A DNA stretch of 64,000 nt, from NCBI RefSeq assembly GCF_027531025.1, contig NZ_JAPZQX010000010.1, forward strand, positions 62,001 through 126,000, written 5' to 3'. Below the pieces are notes generated by a model. That model saw only the letters and a list, made by a program, of their open reading frames with translations, was not told the DNA's origin and made no database searches. Source of the DNA: Novosphingobium sp. GTDB taxonomy: Bacteria > Pseudomonadota > Alphaproteobacteria > Sphingomonadales > Sphingomonadaceae. The position numbers were made by a program, and so were the translations under genes. Shown here in pieces: positions 8,884 through 18,110 of the stretch. Numbering within the stretch: position 1 is the first letter of the stretch; every line of letters begins with the position of its first letter.

Positions 8884-11424
8884 TCACCAACGGAATTTGA
8901 GTTCGATCCCGTAAGTCCTCGGCAAGCTCAGCCTTTGTTGGGACAACACCGCGACTTGCTGGCCAGTCACAGTATTGGTCCCGTTGGCCGAGAACTGCGC
9001 CAGTCGGTGGGTTTCGTTGGTCAGATTACGACCGACGAACGCGATCTCCAGGCCCTCAAACTGAATGCCGGCCCGTAGATCGAGAGTTTCGAAATTGTCC
9101 ATCGGAAATGCTGGTACCACCGAGACAGTTACATCCTGTCGGCCGCCCCATTGCCCATGGTAATGGAGGTTGATGAAGCCATCGAGCCCCTGGACGATCT
9201 CGCGCTTGTAATTGGCGGTTGCGTCAACCAGCCAGCTGGGATTTTGAGCGATCTCGGTATCGACGATCGGCAAGCCGTTCAGTCTCTCCCCATTTGGACC
9301 GGTCGTCGGCACGAAACTGAAGCGGGCGCGTTGGTGGGAAACCGACGTGTTGAAGCTGAACTTGCCACCTGCCAGGTTGTAGACGCCCGACACTTGGCCT
9401 TCGAGGCCCCAGCCTTTCACCGTGCCGGCGTTGACGACATAGTTCACAACAGTGTTGAGGCAGGCATTGGTCAACGCGCATCCGTCATTGACGCTCGTCA
9501 GCGCATCGGTTGTCCTGTTCCAGTAGGCAGCGACGGAGAAGAAGGTCCGTCTTCCCAGTCCGCCCTTGAAGCCCAACTCGTAGCCCATGTTATGCTCTGA
9601 TCCATAAGACGGAGTTGCAGGGGCATAGGTCAAGGCGGCAACGACCCCAGGCGGATAGGGCGGCAAGATAAGCGGCGGCGAATTTGCCCCCGTGTTAAAT
9701 CCACCGACGCGATAACCACGCCCTAGCTTCGCGTAGAAGAGGCTTTCGGATCCCGGGATCTTGTAGCTGGCCGTTGCCGAGTAGCTCCACTCACCGGCAT
9801 CGTAATCGTAGGAGTTGTCCGGAATCGTGCCGCCGCTGAGGAACGGATAGAGCGCGCCGGTGTACAGCTGCCGGGTCTGGCTGGTTGCAGACTTTGTGTC
9901 CTTCGAATAGCGCAGCTCGCCGCCAAGATTGAGTCCTTCAACCAGCTCGTATTTGAGCGAGGCATAGGCCGCCCACGACTTGTAGCGATTGCGGTTGTCG
10001 TTGATCCGACCATAGGGACTGGCGACTGGGAAGCAGGTCGCCCCGAGCAGCGGAGTGCAAGTGGGGGCGACCGGCGTTCCGCCGCATACTCCACGTCCGA
10101 TTACCAGAGCAGGCACCGTCCGACTGGCACAAGGATCCTGCGTCGCAGTCGAGTTCGCTTCCTGCGGCTGGCTGAGGTATTCGAAGCCGGCAAGCCAAGT
10201 CAGTTTGCCGTTCATCGCAGGCGCGCCAGCCAGGTGCATATCAATATAATAGCTCTTGGTTTCCAGGCGCGATGTGGTTTGCTGGAAAGGCCACAAACCG
10301 CGGTTCCCAAGCCGTTGCTGCGCGATCAAGGTTTCGACATCAAGACGATCGACATCCACATTCTGGGTAACGATTGTTTGGCGGTAACTTGCAGTGCCAA
10401 CCAGATTGGCCCAGCCGAGGTCATAATCTGCCGACAGGTGCAGGTTATTCACGATCTGGCCGGCACTGTCATCGCCATTGGCCGGAATGCGGCGTGGATC
10501 CTGGAAGAACCCATTCGGGAAAGCCGGGTTTCCCGGGTAGCCAGTTGTCGTGTTGCGTGGTTCGAAGGTGTAGGATGACCATTGCGCAGGAAGATCCATG
10601 TCCTGCCGCTGGGCCAGAAGGTTGACATCGAGATCCCCCGAACGGAAGCGGATTTGCCCCCGCACGATGTATCCTTGGGTCACGTCGTAATAGGTGTCAC
10701 GGGTGGGATTGTAAGCGAACCCGCCGTTCTGATCGATACCCTGGGCGCTCACCCGAACCGCCAGGCTATCGCTGACCTTGAAATTCGCGATCAAGCTGCC
10801 GATCGTTTGGCTCGTTTCAATGGTGTGCGTGCTCGCGACCTCGCCGCTGGTTTCAAATTTCGGTTTGGCCGAGATCAGGTTGATGACGCCGAATTCGGCA
10901 TTTCGCCCGTAAAGCGCGCTCTGCGGGCCAGTCAGGACCTCGACGCGCTCTACGTCGAATGAGTCAATCGGGGCAAAGTTGCGCCCGCCAGAGCCACTGT
11001 AGCCGATATAGACTCCGTTGGCGTAGAGACCCACCGAAGAATCGGCACCAGTCGCGCGCTGGGTGCCCGAACCGCGGATCGAAACTTCGCTCAGTACCTG
11101 GTTGGCAAGGTTGTTAAAGCGAACGCCCGGGGTCGAGCTTACAAGATCGGCGGTGTTGGTCACCGGGCCCACAGCGGCGAGTTGCTCGGCAGTGACGACA
11201 GTCACCGAGGCGGGCACATCGCGAAGCTTTTCTTCGCGTTTGGTGGCCGTGACGACGATCTCGCCAGCTGCCGCTTGCTGGTCTTCCTCGGCTGCCAGAG
11301 CCGGCACGCTGGAAAGCCCGGCGATCATGATCGCCATTCCGGCACAGACCTTGGCAATGCCCCAAGGGGTAGGCGAAGAAAGCGCTGAAGTTGAAAGCGC
11401 TGCGATAGTGATGCCCCGGTTCAT
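8884..11424 (-). CDS. TonB-dependent outer-membrane receptor
   Basis: The 846-residue protein has a signal peptide ending near SSVPALAAEE and a TonB-box-like GEIVVTATKREEKLRDVPAS. A plug domain follows, with YANGVYIGYSG and VERVEVLTGPQSALYGRNA, then a long beta-barrel ending in an aromatic residue (GIELKFRW). Sphingomonad receptors of this type import diverse organic compounds, not only siderophores. The divergent LysR gene and the sulfatases around it suggest a locus-specific substrate receptor that is induced by that substrate. The substrate is not evident. Confidence 0.95.
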   Translation of the reverse strand: MNRGITIAALSTSALSSPTPWGIAKVCAGMAIMIAGLSSVPALAAEEDQQAAAGEIVVTATKREEKLRDVPASVTVVTAEQLAAVGPVTNTADLVSSTPGVRFNNLANQVLSEVSIRGSGTQRATGADSSVGLYANGVYIGYSGSGGRNFAPIDSFDVERVEVLTGPQSALYGRNAEFGVINLISAKPKFETSGEVASTHTIETSQTIGSLIANFKVSDSLAVRVSAQGIDQNGGFAYNPTRDTYYDVTQGYIVRGQIRFRSGDLDVNLLAQRQDMDLPAQWSSYTFEPRNTTTGYPGNPAFPNGFFQDPRRIPANGDDSAGQIVNNLHLSADYDLGWANLVGTASYRQTIVTQNVDVDRLDVETLIAQQRLGNRGLWPFQQTTSRLETKSYYIDMHLAGAPAMNGKLTWLAGFEYLSQPQEANSTATQDPCASRTVPALVIGRGVCGGTPVAPTCTPLLGATCFPVASPYGRINDNRNRYKSWAAYASLKYELVEGLNLGGELRYSKDTKSATSQTRQLYTGALYPFLSGGTIPDNSYDYDAGEWSYSATASYKIPGSESLFYAKLGRGYRVGGFNTGANSPPLILPPYPPGVVAALTYAPATPSYGSEHNMGYELGFKGGLGRRTFFSVAAYWNRTTDALTSVNDGCALTNACLNTVVNYVVNAGTVKGWGLEGQVSGVYNLAGGKFSFNTSVSHQRARFSFVPTTGPNGERLNGLPIVDTEIAQNPSWLVDATANYKREIVQGLDGFINLHYHGQWGGRQDVTVSVVPAFPMDNFETLDLRAGIQFEGLEIAFVGRNLTNETHRLAQFSANGTNTVTGQQVAVLSQQRLSLPRTYGIELKFRW

Positions 11425-11541
11425 TTTTTCCTCCCAAATTTTGGGGCCAATCTATGGTTGCGGGCGGGCAAAGTATATTCTAGCTCAGGAATGATATCAT
11501 GCCCTTTGAGAATGAATATGGGCCAATCCCGAGGTTGAAAA
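11425..11541. promoter_or_regulatory. Divergent control region between receptor and LysR genes
   Basis: The 117-bp gap between the two divergent starts must hold both promoters. It contains a perfect palindrome ATGATATCAT at 11491-11500, flanked by ATATTC (about 11475-11480) and a distant inverted GAATAT (about 11514-11519). LysR regulators usually bind T-N11-A type dyads in such gaps, so this is the likely operator, though I cannot tell which dyad is bound. Confidence 0.5.
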
Positions 11542-12495
11542 GTGATGCCAGAGCGCCGCAAATCGATAGACGGCTATGCTTTGTTACCGACCTGGAGCGA
11601 TGACCTGATCGATCTGAGGCAGATCAATCAGGTCATCCAGATATGCGAAACGGGAAGCATTACCGACGCGGCCTCGCTTCTCGGAATGACCCAGCCGGCG
11701 CTGAGCAAGAGCATTGCCAAGCTAGAGGCTCAGCTGGGGGTGAAGCTGTTCAAACGCGCGGGTGTCGGCATTCAACCAACCGAGCTGGCCCGCCTGATTG
11801 TGGTCAGGGGCAAGGCTCTGCTTAACTCTGCATCGCTGCTTGATGCTGAAATCAAATCTCAAGCCGCTGGTGAAAGCGGCGTTTTGAGGATCGGTTTCAC
11901 CCCTGCATCACGCATATATCCCTTACGAGCCATACCGGCCGAGATAAGCGCGAAATTTCCAAACCTGCGCCTCAATATCCAGATGCAGAGCGGAAGACGG
12001 CTTCTTGACGGCCTGATGGAGAACAGTCTCGATCTCGCCATTGTCTATCACCTCAGTGCATTGCCGTATGAAGACCTTATGAAGGTGAAGCTGATCGAAT
12101 CCAGGGTGATCTGCGTGGTTCGACCGGGTCATCCGATTCTCGGACTGGAGCGGGGTCAGATGAGCAAGCGGTTGCTTGATTTCCGCATGGCATCGACTGG
12201 CCTCAACCCCAAATGGCTCAATCGCCTGTCGCAGCAGCATCGGGCAAATGCCACGGCAATCCATTGCGAAGACTTCATCACGGTCATCGACTGCGCCACG
12301 GCCAGCGACGTCATCGGGCTTGGCCCGGCTTTTGCCTTCAAGTCACAGTTGGCCGACAATACGCTGATCGAAGTACCGAATGACTTCACCGAGAAGTTTG
12401 CAGCCTGGTTGGTGGGGCGTCCGGAAGTTTGGCAAGCACCCGTGACCCGCGAAATCATCAATATCGCCAAGGCTGCGGCAGCGACTTTGGATTAG
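11542..12495 (+). CDS. LysR-family transcriptional regulator
   Basis: An N-terminal winged helix-turn-helix is visible around residues 20-80: LRQINQVIQICETGSITDAA, then MTQPALSKSIAKLEAQLG and KLFKRAGVGIQPTE. The rest is a type 2 periplasmic-binding-like effector domain starting at VLRIGFTPASRIYPLRAI. Length (about 317) is normal. The frame opens with GTG at 11542 directly followed by ATG at 11545; GAGG at 11531 could serve either. Its position opposite the TonB receptor gene predicts control of that gene and perhaps of the nearby sulfatase genes. Confidence 0.93.
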   Translation: MMPERRKSIDGYALLPTWSDDLIDLRQINQVIQICETGSITDAASLLGMTQPALSKSIAKLEAQLGVKLFKRAGVGIQPTELARLIVVRGKALLNSASLLDAEIKSQAAGESGVLRIGFTPASRIYPLRAIPAEISAKFPNLRLNIQMQSGRRLLDGLMENSLDLAIVYHLSALPYEDLMKVKLIESRVICVVRPGHPILGLERGQMSKRLLDFRMASTGLNPKWLNRLSQQHRANATAIHCEDFITVIDCATASDVIGLGPAFAFKSQLADNTLIEVPNDFTEKFAAWLVGRPEVWQAPVTREIINIAKAAAATLD

Positions 12496-12532
12496 CTAGT
12501 ATGCGCCAGGTTCCAGGGCAGTTCTCGGCTGT

Positions 12533-13177
12533 CTACCGGCGTTCCAGACCCTTGGCTTCCATCCGCCACTTCATCTGATCAAATCGGTCCTGGCCGAAAA
12601 AGGGTTCGCCATCGAACACCATCAGCGGGACGCCCCAGTGACCAGCCTCGCGCTGCGCCAGCTGGCTTTCTTCCACGATCGCCGCATAGTGCGCCGTGTT
12701 ACCGGCGATAGCAGCGTCGAGTTCGGCCAGGTCCAGGCCTGCCCGTGCGGCAGCTTCAGCCAGATGATCCCCTTCATTCCAACCGTCCACTTCACCGCTC
12801 CAGATCAGGTGGCCGACTTCATTGAGGAACGGCAGGCCACGCCCGCGCTCTGCCGCTGCTACGCCGAGATAGGTCAGGCGATGAATGTAGGGCTGCGGTA
12901 CGCGATAGTTGCCATTTTCCCGGTAAACCGGATCAGGCTGGGGCCAGCGGAACGGCAGGCCGAGATAACCGGCTTCCCGATGCACATCCATCATGAAGTA
13001 TTGGAACCACTGCGGATCGCGGCCATCGAAGAATTCAGGCGTCCGTATGGCCAGCGGGAAAACCGGCCGAACATGGCAATCCACAGCGTACTGTTCGGTC
13101 AAGGCGAACAGCCGCGGCGTGACAAGATACGAATAGGGCGAACGAAATGACCAGTAGAGTTCGAAGCTGAGCGTCAT
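12533..13177 (-). CDS. DsbA-family protein, 2-hydroxychromene-2-carboxylate isomerase-like
   Basis: The protein belongs to the thioredoxin-like DsbA/GST-kappa group. It starts with LSFELYWSFRSPYSYLVTPRL, where the DsbA CxxC is replaced by SPYS, as in HCCA isomerases, and has the late cis-Pro region GHWGVPLMVFDGEPFFGQDR. HCCA isomerases act on aromatic ring-degradation intermediates with glutathione. It has no signal peptide, so it is cytoplasmic. It is six bases from the metallo-beta-lactamase gene and likely co-transcribed with it and the sulfatase further upstream, consistent with catabolism of an aromatic or polycyclic compound (inference). Confidence 0.82.
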   Translation of the reverse strand: MTLSFELYWSFRSPYSYLVTPRLFALTEQYAVDCHVRPVFPLAIRTPEFFDGRDPQWFQYFMMDVHREAGYLGLPFRWPQPDPVYRENGNYRVPQPYIHRLTYLGVAAAERGRGLPFLNEVGHLIWSGEVDGWNEGDHLAEAAARAGLDLAELDAAIAGNTAHYAAIVEESQLAQREAGHWGVPLMVFDGEPFFGQDRFDQMKWRMEAKGLERR

Positions 13178-13183
13178 GAACGA

Positions 13184-14422
13184 TTACCTTTCCTGAATCC
13201 TGATCTCAGTTGTTCCGACCGGAAGGTCTATCGTCATGCCATCCTGCGCCAGCCGCCAGTCCAGCTTCTCGCCCTGGTCGATGCCGGCGATGAATGTATC
13301 GGGAAACCCCGGCATACCCGCCTGTGTCAGATGGGTCAGAACCAGCATCCGCACGTTGGCCTGGCGCGCAAGCTTGACGGCGTCTGCAGGTTCGGTGTGA
13401 TAGGTTACAGTATCGGCAAGCAGCGCAGACGCTCTGGAAGTGGGGGCCGCCCGCGAGGCCGCCAGCATCATCGGATTGCTTTGCGCTTCGTGAATGAGCA
13501 GGTCGGCATCCTTGGCGGCAACCGCTAGCGGCGGCCAGGCCTTGGTATCGCCGCTGATGACAATCGAACGCCCCTTGTAGTCGAAGCGATAGCCAAATGC
13601 GGGATCGACCGGCTCATGATTGACACGGATTGCCGTGACCGTCAGATCGCCATCCTTCCAGGCGATCGTGGTTCCATCGGGCTTTGGAATGGTGACCGTT
13701 TGTGAACCGAGTCGAGCGGCTTCAAGGGGAAATCTGATCTCTCCATGTTCATGATGCGCTTTGCGGAATACCTGATCGCGCTCGTAAACTAGGTTAAATC
13801 CTTGGGCGAGACCGTCGACACCTTCGGGGCCGACAATGATCAAGGGGCTGGCCCGGCCGTTAATCCAACTTTGCTCGGACGCTTCACCCACACCAGCGAT
13901 GTGATCGCTGTGAAGATGGGTGATGAAAATTGCTTTCATGTTTGCGGTCGGTGCCCCCATACGGCGCAGGTTGTCCCAACCTCCGACCCCAATATCGATC
14001 AGGTAGAGCTTGCCTCCCGCAAGGATCGCAGTGCACGATTGGGCCCGACCCGAATTGGGTAGAGGACCGCCGGTGCCGCAGAAAAGCACCTTCATGCCAT
14101 CAGAGCTTGCTGCTACGGAAGCAGGAGGGGGTGCAACCGGGGCAGCAGGCGAAGGTGCCGGACTTTTAGCGCCGGCCTGACCCATACGAGCCCTCAGGGT
14201 ATCGATTTCGACCGGCGTGATCTTTCCGTTCCCGTCGACGTCAACCATCCCAAAGCGGTCGGCCGGGCGACCCGCAGCAACCCACTCATCCTTGCTGACC
14301 ACGCCATCGCCATTAGTGTCAGCCTGCTGCATGATTTGCGAGGTTGGCGGCATCTGTGCTGTTGCGGTCTGCGCCCAGAAACAGGCAAAGAGAGTCGAAG
14401 CGAGCAACTTGAGCTTGTTCAT
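13184..14422 (-). CDS. Secreted EF-hand / metallo-beta-lactamase fold hydrolase, possibly AtsA-like sulfatase
   Basis: A signal peptide (ending near QTATAQ) is followed by two EF-hand loops, DTNGDGVVSKDE (35-46) and DVDGNGKITPVE (61-72), and a Pro/Ala linker. An MBL-fold domain then carries the zinc motif THLHSDH (His169, His171, Asp173, His174), ISGDTKAWPP and a late LTHLTQ. The GTGGPLPNSGRAQSC start of the catalytic domain is of the RNase Z/AtsA-like type; the Pseudoalteromonas arylsulfatase AtsA belongs to this fold. Given three classical sulfatases nearby, a sulfatase role is plausible but unproven. The fused EF-hands point to calcium binding in the periplasm. Confidence 0.8.
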   Translation of the reverse strand: MNKLKLLASTLFACFWAQTATAQMPPTSQIMQQADTNGDGVVSKDEWVAAGRPADRFGMVDVDGNGKITPVEIDTLRARMGQAGAKSPAPSPAAPVAPPPASVAASSDGMKVLFCGTGGPLPNSGRAQSCTAILAGGKLYLIDIGVGGWDNLRRMGAPTANMKAIFITHLHSDHIAGVGEASEQSWINGRASPLIIVGPEGVDGLAQGFNLVYERDQVFRKAHHEHGEIRFPLEAARLGSQTVTIPKPDGTTIAWKDGDLTVTAIRVNHEPVDPAFGYRFDYKGRSIVISGDTKAWPPLAVAAKDADLLIHEAQSNPMMLAASRAAPTSRASALLADTVTYHTEPADAVKLARQANVRMLVLTHLTQAGMPGFPDTFIAGIDQGEKLDWRLAQDGMTIDLPVGTTEIRIQER

Positions 14423-14524
14423 TTCTGGCCCTTATCGGTGGCAGGAAAAAATTTCGGAGTGTTGCGACTACGGTGTGGATCAGGGTGGTCGTCGTCTGGC
14501 GCAGATTGAATGGCTGAGGGCTGC

Positions 14525-15943
14525 CTATTCGGGGCCGCCGCCGTAGAGCAGGGGTCTGGGGTTCACAGCAGCGCCGTCAACGTAACCGCGTACCAGCTGC
14601 GCATACTTGCCCTTGCTCTCGGGACGCGGGGTCATCATCCAGTTTCCTGGCGGTGCCATCGTCGCCGCCCAGACCGCGAGCGCGGTCTTCATGCGCGCGA
14701 CCCTTCGGGGGTGAACAGCGGCAAGATCGCGCCGTTCACCAAGATCGGAATGGAGGTCGAACAGGAAGTAGTCACCTTCCGCGCGCACGAGTTTCCATCG
14801 TCCTTCGCGCACCGCGCCAAACATCGTCGATTCCCAAAACAATTGGCGATGCGCATCGCCCGATTTTTTGCCGCGCAAATAGGGAAGCAAGTTGACACCA
14901 TCTAGGCCATCAGTTGGCGCATTGGCCGCTCGCAACGCCGTTGCAGTGATGTCCATGCCGATACCAACGGTTGCCGAGGTTCGACCTTGCGGCACGACAC
15001 CGGGCCAGGAAAAGATTGTCGGCACCCTGATGCCGCCTTCCAGAGTGGTTACCTTGACGCCATTCAGAGGACCGTTTGTCGAGGTCGTCTGCCAGGTCGG
15101 ACCGCCGTTGTCGCTGGTGAACACGATCAGCGTATTTTGCCTCAAGCCGTTGCGCTCAAGCGCCTTGACGATCTCGCCTACGCCATCGTCAAGTGCGAGA
15201 AGCATGGCCAGATAGGTGCGCCGATCGGGATCCTTGATGCCTTTCACCCTGTCCAGATAAGCTTGGGTCGTCTGTAGCGGCGCGTGAACCGCGTTGTACG
15301 ACGCATAGATGAAGAACGGCGAGCTCTTGTGCTGGTCGATGAAGTCGACCGCCTCCTTGGTAAAGGCTTCAGTGGTGTGGGCCGGCATGGTTGCGGGTTT
15401 ACCGTCTCGCAACGCCGCCTTGCTGCCCGAACTCGCGTGTGCCGTATAGGCGAACGCACCCTCGAGAAAACCGAAGAAACTGTCGAAGCCGCGCGCATTG
15501 GGCGAAGATGGCGGAGTGTAACCAAGGTGCCACTTGCCCACCATGGCGGTTGCATAGCCCCGTGCCTTAAGCCGTTCCGGCAAGGTCCGCTCTGAACCCG
15601 GCAAGCCATAGCTCTCCAGGTTACGGGCGCCGGGGTTTCCGAAGAAGCCAAAGCGCTGCTGATACTTGCCCAGCATCAGCGCGGCGCGGCTGGGCGCGCA
15701 GGTAGCTTGGTTGGCGTAAAAATCGGTCATCCTCACGCCGCTTGCTGCCAGGCGGTCAATATTGGGCGTCTGGACATCACGCCCGCCATATGCGCCGACA
15801 TCCCCATAACCCAGGTCGTCGGCGAGGATGACGATGATGTTCGGGCGAACGGGCGGGCGCGAAGGCGCGGCCGTCACAGGCACTGGTGCAACGATCGCGA
15901 GGCACAGCAGAGACCTGCATAGCGCCGCCCAAGCTTGTCGCAT
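14525..15943 (-). CDS. Cysteine-type (FGE-dependent) sulfatase, secreted
   Basis: Type I sulfatase that hydrolyses sulfate esters with a formylglycine nucleophile. The signal motif ATCAPSRAALMLGKY contains CxPxR (Cys82), the cysteine that FGE modifies. Metal ligands are visible in PNIIVILADDLGYGDVGAYG and FTSDNGGPTWQ, and WHLGY follows the core. A Sec signal peptide (APVPVTAAP) directs export. The ATG at 15943 has GGAGGA seven bases upstream, which decides against the ATG at 15958. It probably starts the transcript that also carries the MBL and DsbA-like genes. The substrate is unknown. Confidence 0.93.
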   Translation of the reverse strand: MRQAWAALCRSLLCLAIVAPVPVTAAPSRPPVRPNIIVILADDLGYGDVGAYGGRDVQTPNIDRLAASGVRMTDFYANQATCAPSRAALMLGKYQQRFGFFGNPGARNLESYGLPGSERTLPERLKARGYATAMVGKWHLGYTPPSSPNARGFDSFFGFLEGAFAYTAHASSGSKAALRDGKPATMPAHTTEAFTKEAVDFIDQHKSSPFFIYASYNAVHAPLQTTQAYLDRVKGIKDPDRRTYLAMLLALDDGVGEIVKALERNGLRQNTLIVFTSDNGGPTWQTTSTNGPLNGVKVTTLEGGIRVPTIFSWPGVVPQGRTSATVGIGMDITATALRAANAPTDGLDGVNLLPYLRGKKSGDAHRQLFWESTMFGAVREGRWKLVRAEGDYFLFDLHSDLGERRDLAAVHPRRVARMKTALAVWAATMAPPGNWMMTPRPESKGKYAQLVRGYVDGAAVNPRPLLYGGGPE

Positions 15944-16363
15944 CACGCATTCCTCCATAGCTTACGACCCGCGGAGGGCCCGTCGACCCTGGACGCGGAC
16001 AGAGCCCGATATCGCAGACATAAGTGGCGATTGGGCAAAGCAGCAAATTCTCCGTGGGCATGTATTCAGTCTATGATGGAATGGCTGTCGCTATTGATGA
16101 CAAGCCGGTCGAGGGCCTATTGCCGAGACGCAAACGCCCAAATTGAGTCCGCACGCTGACTTGAGAATCTGAGAGTCTTGCCGAACGACTGGGCATTGGA
16201 TCCAAGTTCGTCACGCCGTTCGAGAAGTTTATCGCTTTATAACAATGCATTGAACCAGAGAGATTGCTGAGCCGCAGGTCCATTGGAATGCGAATTTCAA
16301 AACCTGAGCATTTCTCACATGTTGATGCAACGAGCCGAGCGCCGTCAATCGAGGATGATGAAG
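15944..16363. other. Divergent intergenic region, 420 bp, no gene seen
   Basis: This gap separates the minus-strand sulfatase transcript from the plus-strand amidohydrolase operon, so it should carry both promoters. Open frames that cross it lack ribosome sites and family signals. It is visibly richer in A and T than its neighbours near 16050-16260. I found no clear palindrome or terminator. Confidence 0.6.
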
Positions 16364-18103
16364 ATGCATGATCTGGTAATCAGGGGCGGTACAGTAGTCG
16401 ATGGCAGCGGCCAGGCGCCGTACCGCGCCGATGTTGCGATTGACGCTGGACTGATCAGTGCTGTTGGCAACGAGGTTGGCAAGGGGCGCGAGGAAATCGA
16501 CGCAACTGGCAAGTTCGTCACTCCGGGTTTTGTCGATGTCCATACGCACTACGACGGTCAGGCGACGTGGGACAGCGAGATGGCCCCATCGAGCTGGCAC
16601 GGGGTCACCACGGTTGTCATGGGCAATTGCGGCGTCGGGTTTGCCCCTGCCGCTCCAGACAAGCATGATTGGCTGATCGGCCTGATGGAGGGCGTCGAGG
16701 ATATTCCGGGAACCGCATTGACCGAGGGCCTGACCTGGGACTGGGAAACTTTCCCGGAATACATGGATGCGCTGGCGCGCAGGCCCCGCACGATCGACAT
16801 TGCGACGCATGTACCGCACGCTGCGGTTCGCGCCTATGTAATGGGCGAGCGCCAGGCCCGGAACGAAGACCCGACTGAGGCGGACATCGTCCGCATGGCT
16901 GAGATTGTCGAAGAAGGCCTGCGGGCTGGCGCGCTCGGGTTTTCCACCTCGCGGACCGCAGTCCACAAGTCGATCAAGGGTGAGCCTGTGCCGGGCACCA
17001 GTGCGACCAAGGAAGAACTGATCGCAATCGGGCGGGCGATGGGCCGGGCCGGCCACGGAGTGTTCGAACTTGCATCCGATATGCGACGCGATTGGGACGA
17101 GCTTGGCTGGATGGGCGAAGTCAGCCGCGAATTCGGACTGCCCGTAACCTTTAGCGCCGTGAAGACTCCAGGGCAGGAGGTCGATCTCGAAGAGCAATTG
17201 GAGGAAATGGCAAAGCAGAACGCCATGGGTGCCAGGATCTTTGCCCAGATCGCCTTGCGCGGTATCGGGGTGATCATGGCCTGGCAGGGCACTGTCCACC
17301 CCTTCCGCTTCCGCCCGGCCTGGAAGGAAATTGAAGGCCTGCCGTGGGATCAGCAGCTAGCCCGCCTCAAGGACCCGGCCTTCAGAGCGCGCATGATCAG
17401 CGAACCGAACGTCTTCCCCGAGAGCGATGTCGTGATGCTTCTGCACATGATCGCGGGCGGTTGGTTCATGCACTACGAGATGGATCCGGACTTCAACTAT
17501 GAGCCCGGTGAGGCCGATTCGATAATGGCCCGTGCCGCTGCAGCCGGGGTCACCCCTGAATCGCTGGCTTATGATCTGCTGATGCAGGATGAAGGCACCG
17601 GTTTCATCTATTTCCCGATCATCAATTACCAGGACGGCAACCTGGATTTCCTCAAGGAGCTGCAGCTGCGCGACGATACCGTCACCGGTCTTTCCGATGG
17701 CGGGGCGCATTGCGGCACGATCTGTGATGCCGCTGCAGGTACCTTCGCGCTCCAGCACTGGGTGCGCGATCGTGCGGCTGGGCGGATCCCGCTCGAGCTT
17801 GCGATCAAGCGCCAGTGCCGTGACACGGCGTTGCTTTATGGGATGGAAGATCGCGGCCTTCTCGCGTCGGGCTATCTCGCCGATATCAACGTCATCGATC
17901 TGGATGCCCTCAAGCTGGGCAAGCCATGGATGGCCTTCGATCTGCCAGCAGGCGGCAAGCGCCTGCTGCAAAAGGCCGATGGCTATTGCTATACGATCAA
18001 GGCTGGCCAAGTGACCTTCAAGGATGGCGCGATGCAAGGCCCGTTGCCGGGCGTGGTCATTCGCGGGCCGCAGGTTGCGTCGACCGCATTGGCCGCTGAA
18101 TGA
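16364..18103 (+). CDS. Amidohydrolase family protein (N-acyl-D-amino-acid deacylase type)
   Basis: Metal-dependent amidohydrolase of about 579 residues. It starts MHDLVIRGGTVVDGSGQ, has the metal motif GFVDVHTHYDGQ, the D-aminoacylase-like VMGNCGVGFAP, a late GLSDGGAHCG and the closing ADINVIDLD beta-sandwich. Family members hydrolyse N-acyl amino acids or cyclic amides. The ATG at 16364 has GAGGA eight bases upstream; the frame could extend to 16283 but without a ribosome site. First gene of a six-gene operon; the sulfatase start follows its stop by seven bases, so the two enzymes may act on the same molecule (inference). Confidence 0.88.
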   Translation: MHDLVIRGGTVVDGSGQAPYRADVAIDAGLISAVGNEVGKGREEIDATGKFVTPGFVDVHTHYDGQATWDSEMAPSSWHGVTTVVMGNCGVGFAPAAPDKHDWLIGLMEGVEDIPGTALTEGLTWDWETFPEYMDALARRPRTIDIATHVPHAAVRAYVMGERQARNEDPTEADIVRMAEIVEEGLRAGALGFSTSRTAVHKSIKGEPVPGTSATKEELIAIGRAMGRAGHGVFELASDMRRDWDELGWMGEVSREFGLPVTFSAVKTPGQEVDLEEQLEEMAKQNAMGARIFAQIALRGIGVIMAWQGTVHPFRFRPAWKEIEGLPWDQQLARLKDPAFRARMISEPNVFPESDVVMLLHMIAGGWFMHYEMDPDFNYEPGEADSIMARAAAAGVTPESLAYDLLMQDEGTGFIYFPIINYQDGNLDFLKELQLRDDTVTGLSDGGAHCGTICDAAAGTFALQHWVRDRAAGRIPLELAIKRQCRDTALLYGMEDRGLLASGYLADINVIDLDALKLGKPWMAFDLPAGGKRLLQKADGYCYTIKAGQVTFKDGAMQGPLPGVVIRGPQVASTALAAE

Positions 18104-18110
18104 TGGGCCG

